Assembly: GCA_964613695.1 (NCBI GenBank)
Contig: CAZTIR010000012.1
Span: 1 to 30,953 of the forward strand
DNA: 30,953 nt
Direction: 5' to 3'
Source: Pyrolobus sp964613695
GTDB lineage: Archaea > Thermoproteota > Thermoprotei_A > Sulfolobales > Pyrodictiaceae
The stretch's first letter is position 1. Each line of letters begins with the position of its first letter. The notes below the pieces were generated by a model that did no database searches, had not been told where the DNA came from, and saw nothing but the letters and a program-made list of their open reading frames with translations. A program made the position numbers and the translations under genes. Shown piece after piece: positions 14,816-22,283 of the stretch.

Positions 14816-15376
14816 CTACCCGGCTCTTGAGGGTAGCTTGTCAAGCACACCAAGCGCTCTCCTAGCAGAGCGTATGGTGCCAGTAGTCCTAAGTGGTATA
14901 ATCCTCGCCTTCGCGCCACCGATCTGCCTGACCAGGGCGAGCGCCGCGAGTACAAGGTTAACAGCCAGGTGGTTCGTTCTCACGACCATTGCGCCCCTCA
15001 CGGGATCATAGTAGACTATCGTGGGCCTAGCCTCTGCTACCCCAAGCTCGCCGCCTAGCCTCCTCAAAGCCTCCTCGATGCTCTTGGCGGCCTCCCTAGG
15101 GTCGGGTGGCAGCCTACCCTCGTACACTATCAGCGCTGCTATGTAGCGCCTCCTCCGCCTCCTCTTAAGCCTCCTAGCCTCATCGATCTCGTCTATAGCC
15201 TCGAGAGCCTTTCCGATAACTCTCTCCAGGAACTCGACCCTCCTCCACAAGTCGCTTGTCAAGCGCTCAGCGTGTTTCAGAGCCCTCCTGCACCTCCTAA
15301 CGTCGAGTAGGGCATAGGAGGCTAGTGCAAGGGCTATCGTTGAGACTGTTAGCGCCGCGAGGAGGATAGGGTTCAA
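14816..15376 (-). CDS. rnp2: RNase P protein subunit Pop5 with an N-terminal membrane-type extension
   Basis: RNase P component 2; with Rpp30 it supports the catalytic core of archaeal RNase P in 5' tRNA processing. The Pop5 domain runs from about residue 76 (RRYIAALIVYEG, then PTIVYYDPVRGAMVVRTNHLAVNLVLAALAL and ARIIPLRTTGTIRSARRAL). Before it lie 75 extra residues: a hydrophobic helix at 3-25 (PILLAALTVSTIALALASYAL), a long charged helix, and a basic KRRRRRR stretch. TTG 15376 starts four bases after the Rpp30 stop. No standard start lies between residues 46 and 76, so at least a helical extension is likely; an internal TTG near residues 39-43 would drop the membrane helix. Confidence 0.85.
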   Translation of the reverse strand: MNPILLAALTVSTIALALASYALLDVRRCRRALKHAERLTSDLWRRVEFLERVIGKALEAIDEIDEARRLKRRRRRRYIAALIVYEGRLPPDPREAAKSIEEALRRLGGELGVAEARPTIVYYDPVRGAMVVRTNHLAVNLVLAALALVRQIGGAKARIIPLRTTGTIRSARRALGVLDKLPSRAG

Positions 15377-15380
15377 GATC

Positions 15381-16019
15381 TCAACCCTCTCTCATCCTTC
15401 TGCGCGCGATGCTCCAGGGGTTGGCGTAGACGAATGCCTTGGCATAGCTCGGGGGTGCGCCTAGCACGGTGGCTAGCGCCTCCAGGCTACGCGGAGGTAT
15501 GTAATCGTGCACTCGCCTAGCGCATGTCGAGTAGACTAGGGGAACGTTGTACGCCACGGCTCTCCGCGTTGCCACGAGCATGGTTCTCAGCCCGTTGGTT
15601 GTATCGAGGAGCCTCGTCACCTGGATCTCTACCCCGCCGCCGCCGAGCCGGTGTAGGCCAGCCTGGCTGTTATCAACGAGCTTAGCGTAGCCGGGTTTAA
15701 CCACCACCAGGTCTATCCTCTCATCCCGTCCGCCATACCTCATAGCCTCGTCGCTCATAGGTTCAACAGCGATTATGTCATAGCCCCTTCTCCTCGCCTC
15801 CGCGGCCAGCCTGGAAACCTCCATAGCGTTACGTGCGCGTATTGTGACGCGACGTAGCACATCAATTCCGGCGTCTCGGAATACGCGGCGGGCAAAACCC
15901 CACAGCCTGTCGTCCACCTCTAGAGCCACGCCGCCAACACCGGAGATGCTCGCGACCGCGGCCAGCTCGGCGCAGTCCTGCTCCCTCTTAGGCGCCATGC
16001 AGAGATCGAAGCTCTTCAA
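15381..16019 (-). CDS. rnp3: RNase P protein subunit Rpp30 (component 3)
   Basis: PHP-like TIM-barrel subunit that pairs with Pop5 in archaeal and eukaryotic RNase P. Visible features are FDLCMAPKRE at the N-terminus, VRRVTIRA-like RRVTIRARN, IIAVEPMSDEAMRYGGRDERIDLVVV with the Rpp30 pattern of a repeat followed by D(E)RIDLV, and GGVEIQVTRLL. Length 212 is normal. The start is TTG 16019, whose last two bases overlap the upstream gene's TGA stop (TTGA), suggesting translational coupling; an ATG at the eighth codon is an alternative. Gene order COG1325-Rpp30-Pop5 is the conserved archaeal arrangement. Confidence 0.9.
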   Translation of the reverse strand: MKSFDLCMAPKREQDCAELAAVASISGVGGVALEVDDRLWGFARRVFRDAGIDVLRRVTIRARNAMEVSRLAAEARRRGYDIIAVEPMSDEAMRYGGRDERIDLVVVKPGYAKLVDNSQAGLHRLGGGGVEIQVTRLLDTTNGLRTMLVATRRAVAYNVPLVYSTCARRVHDYIPPRSLEALATVLGAPPSYAKAFVYANPWSIARRRMREG

Positions 16020-16486
16020 GGTAGAAGCCCCAGCTCCTTCGCTATCCTGCGGGCCTTCTCGACACTAGGCGAGCCCCTAAAACCTATGACAACCCTTACA
16101 ACATCGTCTCCGTCCATCAGCCTTATCCTGCCGAGGTATGCATCCTGCTTAGAGAATCTTAGGAAGAGCCTGCCATGCCTCTCGTCATACCTCGACTCGA
16201 AGCTAGTGTCGAGGAGGAGTTTGTCGCTCTCGCTGAGCCTCCCACCAATCCACCTCACAGCCTCCTCGGCTGCATCGTCGCTCAGGCTAACCTCTATCCT
16301 AACTATCGGGTTGCCGTGGTGACCCTCGAGTGTGGAGGACCGCGGCCTAACGTTCTCCCGAATCTCCGGCGGTAATAGGTTCAACAATGCTTTCGCCACT
16401 CTAGACACGTCCTCCGTCGCGTGCGCGTGCGTCGCCAGCTCTACGCTCCTAACACGCGTCTGGCGCATCGCAGCCCCTCTCTCCAA
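16016..16486 (-). CDS. COG1325-type RNA-binding protein (predicted exosome-associated)
   Basis: 156 residues. Family members are small archaeal RNA-binding proteins always near exosome or RNase P genes; their exact role is unproven. The sequence shows ELATHAHATEDVSRVAKALLNLLP at the N-terminus, TLEGHHGNPIVRIEVSLSD in the middle (family EGHYGNPI), and LFLRFSKQDAYLGRIRLMDGDDVVRVVIGF (family RFDKQ.A..G...l...D.v.v.i). ATG 16486 or ATG 16468 (seventh codon, MRQTRVRSVEL) could be the start. It leads the RNase P operon and is divergent from the amidohydrolase gene. Confidence 0.85.
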   Translation of the reverse strand: MERGAAMRQTRVRSVELATHAHATEDVSRVAKALLNLLPPEIRENVRPRSSTLEGHHGNPIVRIEVSLSDDAAEEAVRWIGGRLSESDKLLLDTSFESRYDERHGRLFLRFSKQDAYLGRIRLMDGDDVVRVVIGFRGSPSVEKARRIAKELGLLP

Positions 16487-16519
16487 CTCCTATCGAGGGT
16501 TACACGCCCACCGCACAAC

Positions 16520-16527
16520 CTATATCT
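16520..16527 (+). promoter_or_regulatory. TATA box of the amidohydrolase gene
   Basis: CTATATCT is centred 26 bases before GTG 16550 and supports a leaderless transcript starting there, rather than the open frame beginning at 16421. Confidence 0.55.
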
Positions 16528-16549
16528 TGTGGGTCATGCTTCGACGTGG

Positions 16550-17731
16550 GTGCAAGCGTTGACTCTCTACGCGCTTAGGGCCCCCATCCTCTACACCGGC
16601 GAGCCAGGCGGCCTCCTCCGCAACGTTTACGTGGTGTACGACGATGAGACCGGTCGTATTGTGAAAGTTGTTAGCGAGAAGCCGGCTGACGCCGAGGTGC
16701 TAGACTATGGCGACTCTAGTGTAGTGACGCCAGCCTTCATAGACGCGCACAGCCATATAGGAATGGTTAGGCATGGAGAGCCCGTCTCGGAGGAGGAGGC
16801 GAACGAGAGGTTCGAGAGCATACTACCCCTGGTAGACGCGATCTACTCCATATACATGGACGACAAGTACTTCCAGGAGAGCGTGGAGCACGGCGTGCTA
16901 TACTCGTGCGTGCTCCCCGGCAGCGGGAACATAATCGGCGGTCGCGGAGCCCTCATCAAGAACTGGGCTAGGAGCATTGAGGAGGCGTACATCGGCTCCT
17001 GCGGCCTCAAGATGGCTATGGGGTATAACCCGAGGAGCACAACCACCTGGAAGGGCGTGAGGCCCTACACGCGTATGGGCGCGATAGCCCTTCTTGAGAA
17101 GTGGATAAGGAAGGCTAGGAACGAGCTCGAGCTCATAAGGAGGGGTAAGAAGAGCCTCGAGGACCTCGAGCCCGAGATACAAGCGTTGATACCCGTGGTT
17201 GAGGGCCGGGAGCTGCTAAGGATACACGTGCACAAGGCCGACGACATAATGGCGGTTTTCATGCTAAGATATCGCCTCGGCTTCCTCGCGCCCCCGAGGT
17301 TCACCATAGACCATGCGTGCGACGTGCACGAGGCGTGGGTGTTCGAGAGGATTAAGAGGGAGAGGGTGCCTCTAGTCTACGGCCCTGTCGACGCCCACGC
17401 GTACAAGACGGAGTTGAAGCACGAGAGCTACCGTAACATAAAGTTCCTGGTCCAGGCTCGCCCGTTCTTCGCCCTGATGAGCGACCACCCGGTAGTGCTC
17501 CAGAGGAACCTCTTCCTACAGACGAGGTTCCTCCTACGCTACGGCATGGATCCCACCGAGGCTATAGCGACCGTCACCTACAACCCTGCGCGCATACTGG
17601 GCCTTGACGCTGGAGCCGTCCGCGAGGGCTGGAGGGCTAGCCTAGTAGTCTGGAAGACCGACCCATTCCGCCTCGACTCCTACCCAATCGCAGTGATAGG
17701 GGAGGGTAGGATACTCCACGAGGAGGCCTAG
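16550..17731 (+). CDS. Amidohydrolase (imidazolonepropionase-like, COG1228)
   Basis: Metal-dependent cyclic amidohydrolase with all expected ligands: AFIDAHSHIGM (HxH), LLRIHVHKADD (His), FTIDHACDVHEA (His) and LMSDHPVVLQR (Asp). SVEHGVLYSCVLPGSGNIIGGRG is typical of the COG1228 group, and the C-terminal DPTEAIATVTYNPARILGLDAG...EGWRASLVVWKTDP closes the beta-sandwich. The frame is open from 16421, but the stretch before residue 44 is basic, lacks structure, and lies upstream of the TATA box. GTG 16550 gives 393 residues. Substrate unknown. The stop overlaps the convergent zinc-ribbon gene by CTAG. It is a useful intact comparison for the degenerate relative at 25725-26690. Confidence 0.87.
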   Translation: MQALTLYALRAPILYTGEPGGLLRNVYVVYDDETGRIVKVVSEKPADAEVLDYGDSSVVTPAFIDAHSHIGMVRHGEPVSEEEANERFESILPLVDAIYSIYMDDKYFQESVEHGVLYSCVLPGSGNIIGGRGALIKNWARSIEEAYIGSCGLKMAMGYNPRSTTTWKGVRPYTRMGAIALLEKWIRKARNELELIRRGKKSLEDLEPEIQALIPVVEGRELLRIHVHKADDIMAVFMLRYRLGFLAPPRFTIDHACDVHEAWVFERIKRERVPLVYGPVDAHAYKTELKHESYRNIKFLVQARPFFALMSDHPVVLQRNLFLQTRFLLRYGMDPTEAIATVTYNPARILGLDAGAVREGWRASLVVWKTDPFRLDSYPIAVIGEGRILHEEA

Positions 17732-18039
17732 GCGGTAGCCTCCTCCCCCGCCTCGCTCAGCACGTTTTGAAGGTGGAGAGCCAGGCTCGTCAGCGGCACG
17801 TGTACTCTCCTCGTCTCCTCGTATAGCCTGCGAGCCGCATTCGCAACGTTGAACTCTATCCTTATCCTGTCGAGCCTGGGCGGCTCGAGGGGCTTGCCGC
17901 ACCTGGGGCAGCGGCCGCCGTGCGCGTAGATGATCTCGCTTGGGGTCTGGAGCCCGTAGCTACTCTGGCCTACGCGGGCGAAGATGTAGAGGGGGAAGCC
18001 GCAACGCGAGCATCTATACACAACGGGCAAGACGGGCAC
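17728..18039 (-). CDS. Small zinc-ribbon protein
   Basis: 103 residues. YRCSRCGFPLY (first CxxC) and GGRCPRCGKPLEPP (second CxxC), about 27 residues apart, form a two-knuckle zinc ribbon, followed by a helical charged C-terminus (VANAARRLYEETRRVHVPLTSLALHLQNVL). Proteins of this layout are common in Crenarchaea and mostly uncharacterised; nucleic acid or protein binding is possible but not shown. GTG 18039 is the start. The stop shares CTAG with the amidohydrolase gene. Confidence 0.72.
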   Translation of the reverse strand: MPVLPVVYRCSRCGFPLYIFARVGQSSYGLQTPSEIIYAHGGRCPRCGKPLEPPRLDRIRIEFNVANAARRLYEETRRVHVPLTSLALHLQNVLSEAGEEATA

Positions 18040-18163
18040 CGAGAGAGGGTGGGGCGAAACTACCCAACCTGTCTAGCTGCAAACAAGCCCGTAAAGACAG
18101 CGTATCACCGTACTACACCTAACAAGATGCTTCTGGGGCACTGTTTACCGGTGTGATTAAAGT

Positions 18164-18817
18164 ATGACAGCGGGTATGACGCGGGATTCCACGGTCGGCT
18201 ACGGGTGTGAGGCCGAGATAGTCGACGAGGTTGGGCTTGATGGTGGAAAGGTGCTAGTGTGTAAGGGCGTCTACCCGCCAGCCGAGGACACATGGCTCCT
18301 CCTCAATGCCGCCGTGGGCTACGCGAATAGGCTCAGGCCGCGTCTTGTCATCGATGTGGGCTCAGGGACGGGAGCCGTCTATATTGGCGTCGGGCTCTCC
18401 CGAGTGGTCTATGGCGTGCTTATAGACGTGTCTCCGTGCGCTGCTGTATGCTCCCTACTCAACGTGAAGAGGCTTAATCTATTGGCGGATGTGGTGCAGT
18501 GTGACAACGCCTCGTGTATACGCGTACCCCGCGGCTCGCTCGTGGTGTACAACACGCCCTATCTACCCTCGAGCGACGAGATGCCGGAGAGTTTATGGTG
18601 GCAGGGTGGTGCTCGCGAAGCCGTCAAGCTAGTTAGGCTCCTCAGAGGCTACTGTGGCTGGCTGGGGCTAGTGACGATAGCTAATACTAGCCCAGCATCC
18701 GAGCTGCTAGATGTGGCGAGGAGCTCGGGGATAGAGGCTAGGATTGTGGCCGAGAAGCCCGAGGACTTCTTCACGAGGGTTTATGTCGTTGAGCTCAGGC
18801 CACGCCAATGCGCCTAA
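18164..18817 (+). CDS. HemK/PrmC/Mtq2-type class I methyltransferase
   Basis: Likely N5-glutamine methyltransferase of a release factor; archaeal and eukaryotic Mtq2 with Trm112 methylates the GGQ of aRF1/eRF1, and that role is inferred. VYPPAEDTWLLLNAA is the characteristic HemK-family start, followed by LVIDVGSGTGAVYIG (SAM motif I) and VVYNTPYLPSS at the catalytic motif. The catalytic motif is normally NPPY; here it is NTPY, keeping Asn, Pro and Tyr. Length 217 fits Mtq2-like proteins. ATG 18164 and ATG 18176 are both possible; TTTACCGG near 18144 favours the later. The end overlaps the Sm-like gene by 23 bases. Confidence 0.82.
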   Translation: MTAGMTRDSTVGYGCEAEIVDEVGLDGGKVLVCKGVYPPAEDTWLLLNAAVGYANRLRPRLVIDVGSGTGAVYIGVGLSRVVYGVLIDVSPCAAVCSLLNVKRLNLLADVVQCDNASCIRVPRGSLVVYNTPYLPSSDEMPESLWWQGGAREAVKLVRLLRGYCGWLGLVTIANTSPASELLDVARSSGIEARIVAEKPEDFFTRVYVVELRPRQCA

Positions 18818-19052
18818 CATAGGCGACGTTGGGCACTATAACCAAGTACTGGCCGCCCTGTGAGCCTCTCCCGCTTGCAAAGCTATAACCTTGTAGCACG
18901 AGGGCATCTCTGCCGACCTCTACGACGCGGCCGAAGAAACGGCTCCCATCGCGCAACGCTACCTCTACGAGATCCCCGGTGCACACCTCCAGCATGTCGA
19001 GGAGCTTGGCGCATTTTCGGCTCGGGGAGGGGGCCACCTCGTCACCCCACAC
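18795..19052 (-). CDS. Sm-like (LSm) protein
   Basis: 85 residues. LLDMLEVCTGDLVEVAL and RDGSRFFGRVVEVGRDALVLQGY match the Sm1 pattern (helix, then V.v.l.dG..f.G.v...d....L). The C-terminal YLVIVPNVAYVRRIGVA fits the Sm2 strand with its IPxxxVxxI pattern, though the usual RG motif is missing. Archaeal Sm-like proteins form rings that bind U-rich RNA. The loop FASGRGSQGGQ between the motifs is glycine-rich. GTG 19052 is the start; an internal ATG before LEVCTGD is possible. The 23-base overlap with the methyltransferase end is on opposite strands. Confidence 0.7.
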   Translation of the reverse strand: MWGDEVAPSPSRKCAKLLDMLEVCTGDLVEVALRDGSRFFGRVVEVGRDALVLQGYSFASGRGSQGGQYLVIVPNVAYVRRIGVA

Positions 19053-19107
19053 GGGTCTCGACTAGGGGGACTATCCCCCGGGTTACCTCATCGCCGTTAA
19101 CATAACT

Positions 19108-20913
19108 CTACTCGAAGGCTTTCTCTATTTCCTTCTCCAGGAGCTCCTCGTAGATGTTCATGAGCGTTCGTAGCAAGTCCGTCTTAGTTATCAGGCCCAG
19201 GAGCCTACCCTCATCATCGCAGATGAAGAGGCGGTCTACATCACGCCTTATCATCATGAGCCCGGCGCGTAGCAGGGGCGTGTCTGGTTTGATCACAGGC
19301 GCTGGTCTGGCCAACTCCGCGAGCTTCGTGTCGGGGTTCACCGCTATCAGGTCCTCGAGCATGACGTAGCCTAGTAGCCTCATGCTCTTATAGTCGTCCA
19401 CGACGGGGTATGCAACGTGCCCCCTCTCCGCTGCTACGCGGAGAGCCTCACCAGCCCTTGTCCTGCTGGCGAAGACTATGGGGTTCTTATTCGCCGCCTC
19501 TAGGACCGATATACTCTCTAGCCTCCTCCTGAAGCTCTCGTTCTCTGTTATACGGTGGAGTAGTGAGGCTAGCGCCAGCTTCTTTGCAACCTCTCTACGC
19601 GGCAGTTGGTTGCTATGGAGGCTCGAGCCCATCGAGAGCACGTAGGCTATCGTGGCTGCTAGTGCTGCGGGTATGAAGGCGTGACCCCCTAGCACCTCGA
19701 CGCCGAAGAGAACGGCGCTGATGACAACGCTATTGGTTCCTGCGAAGACGCCAGCGGTGCTCGCCAGCACCATTGTCCTCAGGTCCAGGCTTGGTAGCAG
19801 TTCGTGGAGCCCGTAGCCGAGTAGGCCTCCTATCGCGACGAGCGGGAGGAATATGCCACCGGTACCGCCCATAGTGAGCGTTAGTGTGGTTAACACTGCT
19901 TTCTCGATAGAAGCTATGATAGCCTCGGGGCCGCTGAGCTCGAGTTTACCGTGTATCGCCTCCACTGCCACGTGCTCCCCACCGCCGAGTATGAACGGGT
20001 GTTGGTGACCAACAAGCCATATCGTCATGGCGAGTATCGTGGGGCCGACTAGTACTGATATGCGGGAGAGGGGTTTCGACACCTCTGCAAACACGTGCTT
20101 CGAGAGAACCATTATCCTTGCCACTAGTGTAGCCGCAAGGCCAGCCACAACACCCGCGAGTATATCGTTCATCGTTGGGATTAGTGGCCCGCCTATACTG
20201 ACGCTGGTTATACCCGTGGGCCCGGTTAGGGCGACGCTAACCAGGTAGGCTGTCACAGTAGCTACTAGTGTTTCCAGGAACACGCTGGTCTCCAGGTCGC
20301 GTCTATAGAGGACCTCGAGGACGAAGGTCATGGCCGTGAAGGGAGCCTTGAAGACCGCTGCGACGGCCGCACCAGCCCCGATGAGGCCGTACTCTTTGGC
20401 CTCGTAAGCGTGTTTCGAGAAGAGGCGCTGTGCCATATAGTACCCTAGGATGCCTCCAAGGATGAGCGCTGGGCCCTCCGGGCCTACGCTACCCCCCGCA
20501 AAGACGGTCACCAGGGAGCCTATTATGAAGACGAGTGCTGCAGCGAGCCCTATCCTGCCCGCCTCGAAGTGATAGTACTCAAGGTACTTGTTTGTCGAGG
20601 AGCCCTCGTACCAGCCGAAGAGCGCTACCAGCGCGTAAGCGGTCACAGCGAAGAGGGCGAGGGAGAGGAATAGGGAGTAGTCGCCCAGGAGCGAGCGTAC
20701 GAAGGCGCCGCTCCTCTCGTAGAGCGAGAAGAGGAAGCCGAAGATGGCGGCGGCTACGCCGACCACAAGCCCGACTATCATAGGCTCTACTATTGACTCG
20801 AAGAGGGGGGTTATCCGCAGGTAGCGCAGCGTTGTAGCCAACGCCGCTCTGCGTATCGCTTGCCGCGCGGCCACTCTTCTAAACCCATAGAAGATTATAT
20901 CAGTCATTAGCAT
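19108..20913 (-). CDS. CLC-family chloride channel/antiporter with C-terminal CBS pair
   Basis: Membrane anion channel or Cl-/H+ antiporter, 601 residues. After a short N-terminal region come about ten or more membrane helices. GSVGPEGPALILGG (141-154) is the conserved GxxGPEGP with the gating glutamate E146, followed by AAVAAVFKAPFTAMTFVLEVLYRRD; GGTGGIFLPLVAIGG matches the GxFxP anion-binding segment, and GTNSVVISAVLFGVE ends the membrane part. About residues 480-600 form two CBS domains (AYPVVDDYKSMRLLGYV; LFICDDEGRLLGLITKTDLLRTL), which in relatives bind adenine nucleotides. ATG 20913 or ATG 20907. A palindrome GCTTAA-GA-TTAAGC sits directly upstream. Confidence 0.92.
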   Translation of the reverse strand: MLMTDIIFYGFRRVAARQAIRRAALATTLRYLRITPLFESIVEPMIVGLVVGVAAAIFGFLFSLYERSGAFVRSLLGDYSLFLSLALFAVTAYALVALFGWYEGSSTNKYLEYYHFEAGRIGLAAALVFIIGSLVTVFAGGSVGPEGPALILGGILGYYMAQRLFSKHAYEAKEYGLIGAGAAVAAVFKAPFTAMTFVLEVLYRRDLETSVFLETLVATVTAYLVSVALTGPTGITSVSIGGPLIPTMNDILAGVVAGLAATLVARIMVLSKHVFAEVSKPLSRISVLVGPTILAMTIWLVGHQHPFILGGGEHVAVEAIHGKLELSGPEAIIASIEKAVLTTLTLTMGGTGGIFLPLVAIGGLLGYGLHELLPSLDLRTMVLASTAGVFAGTNSVVISAVLFGVEVLGGHAFIPAALAATIAYVLSMGSSLHSNQLPRREVAKKLALASLLHRITENESFRRRLESISVLEAANKNPIVFASRTRAGEALRVAAERGHVAYPVVDDYKSMRLLGYVMLEDLIAVNPDTKLAELARPAPVIKPDTPLLRAGLMMIRRDVDRLFICDDEGRLLGLITKTDLLRTLMNIYEELLEKEIEKAFE

Positions 20914-20914
20914 G

Positions 20915-20928
20915 GCTTAAGATTAAGC
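20915..20928. promoter_or_regulatory. Palindrome upstream of the CLC gene
   Basis: GCTTAA (20915-20920) and TTAAGC (20923-20928), separated by GA, form a perfect inverted repeat just before ATG 20913. It is AT-rich enough to include the TATA element. If so, transcription would start near 20895, and the true start codon might be inside the annotated N-terminus (for example GTG 20874). Confidence 0.35.
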
Positions 20929-20970
20929 TATTGGTTCCCTTCACGCCTCCGCTGCTATAGAAGGGGGTGC

Positions 20971-22283
20971 GTGAGGAGGACCTTTGGAGCCGAGGAGGTT
21001 GGTGAGGTGAAGCGGAGCTCCGACACCCCCCGCAAGGAGGTATGGTGGGATATTGACGAGAATGTGGTTCTCTTCGCGCGTCCCGCGGGGAGGAGGGCGT
21101 ATAGATACACGTTTGCGGGCGATGTGTGGCTGCCAGGGGCTTACGAGAGGAGGGTATTCGCCGAGATAGTGAAGAGGATGTATGGTGTCGAGTATGGCCG
21201 TGATAGGCTCCTCTTGTTCAGCCNNNNNNNNNNGTCTATGGCGAGGGGTTGAGGCTGGGCGTGTTAGAGTACCGCGGCAGGAGCTGGGTGCTACACCCTA
21301 CCGGCGCGCTCGCATCACTACTAGAGTCTCTCGGGGCGAGTGTGGTCGAGCTGGGGGAGGTTAGGAGGAGGCTCAAGGGTAAGAAGGTCAGGCTAGGGGA
21401 GCATGGTGAGCACGTCCTCCTGGCCAGCGGCTCTCACATAGGCCCCGCTATCCGGGTCGAGCCTGGCGTGTATCGTGTAAAAGACATGGCTCCTAGGGGT
21501 TTTAAGCTCCTGAGCGAGACCGGGTTGGATAAGCTGGTCGAGTACAACGCGGCTCATCTGAAGAGCCTTGAGGCCGAGGCAGTGGGGTTTATAAGGAGGC
21601 TTGAGCCTCCCCGCGGCGAGAAGATCTATGTCTCCTTCTCGGGCGGCGCGGATTCTACAGCAACCCTCCTGCTCGCCGTGGAGGCCGTCGGGGCTAGTAG
21701 GGTTGTGGCCGTCTACGTGGATACGGGGATAGAGTTCCCGGAGACGAGACGCTATGTTGAGAAGATGGCATCTAGGCTTGGCGTCGATCTCGTTGTGGCT
21801 GAAGCTGGTGACGCGTTTTGGAGGCTTTTGCCCAGGTTCGGGCCCCCCACAAGGGATAGGAGGTGGTGCACAGCCAAGCTGAAGATAGAGCCCTTGAAGA
21901 GGGTGTACGAGAGGCTCAAGCCCCGAGTCATACTCGAGGGCGTGAGGGCTTTTGAGAGCATGCAGCGTAGCCTCGCTAACGTGGTCTCCAGGAGCCCTGT
22001 AGCCCCTACAGCCAGGCGCGCCTACCCGATACACTCGTGGAGCAGGCTAGAAGTCCAGCTCTACCTGCGGTGGAAGGGTGTCGAGCCAAACCCCCTCTAT
22101 GATGAGGGTTTGACGAGGATAGGCTGCGTGGTATGCCCGGCCATGCACCTCTACGAGTTGTGGGAGGTGTCTCTCCGCCTCCACCCGCAGCTCGTAGAGG
22201 CTATCCTCGAGCGTTTCGCCGCGCTGGTCGGCTGGGAGCGTGTGGCGAGCGGTGAGTGGCGTTTTGGGGCAAAAGGGCGATGA
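20971..22283 (+). CDS. PAPS reductase-like (adenine nucleotide alpha hydrolase) protein, interrupted by an assembly gap
   Basis: COG0175-type protein; archaeal members carry an N-terminal domain and are only tentatively linked to sulfate or sulfur transfer. The PP-loop KIYVSFSGGADSTATLLL, VYVDTGIEFPETRRYV, RRWCTAKLKIEP and the Cys pair in IGCVVCPA are clear. A PUA-like region precedes them (VLLASGSHIGPAIRVEPGVYRVKDMAPRG). The N-terminal part (VWWDIDENVVLFARP; from GTG 20971) is in a different frame from the rest. The join is at ten Ns (21224-21233). After the Ns the second frame continues as VYGEGLRLGVLEYRG, so one gene of about 435 residues is likely, with a true gap length of 2 modulo 3. 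The end overlaps the EamA gene by 83 bases. Confidence 0.78.
21224..21233. other. Assembly gap (10 Ns)
   Basis: Ten undetermined bases inside the PAPS reductase-like gene. The coding frames on either side agree only if the true gap length is 2 modulo 3, so the ten Ns are probably a placeholder rather than a measured length. Confidence 0.95.

Noticed and set aside
16421..16549. A 43-codon N-terminal extension of the amidohydrolase
   Set aside because: It lies upstream of the TATA box that predicts transcription at 16550, has a basic unstructured composition, and overlaps the start region of the divergent COG1325 gene.
19067..19081. GGGGA-CTA-TCCCC hairpin between the CLC and Sm-like genes
   Set aside because: The stem is short, it has no T-run after it, and archaeal termination does not normally use hairpins; it may be chance in GC-rich DNA.
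19189..19256. C-box-like ATGATGA and D-box-like CTGA on the minus strand
   Set aside because: They lie within the conserved CBS domain coding sequence of the CLC gene, and no D' box is properly placed.
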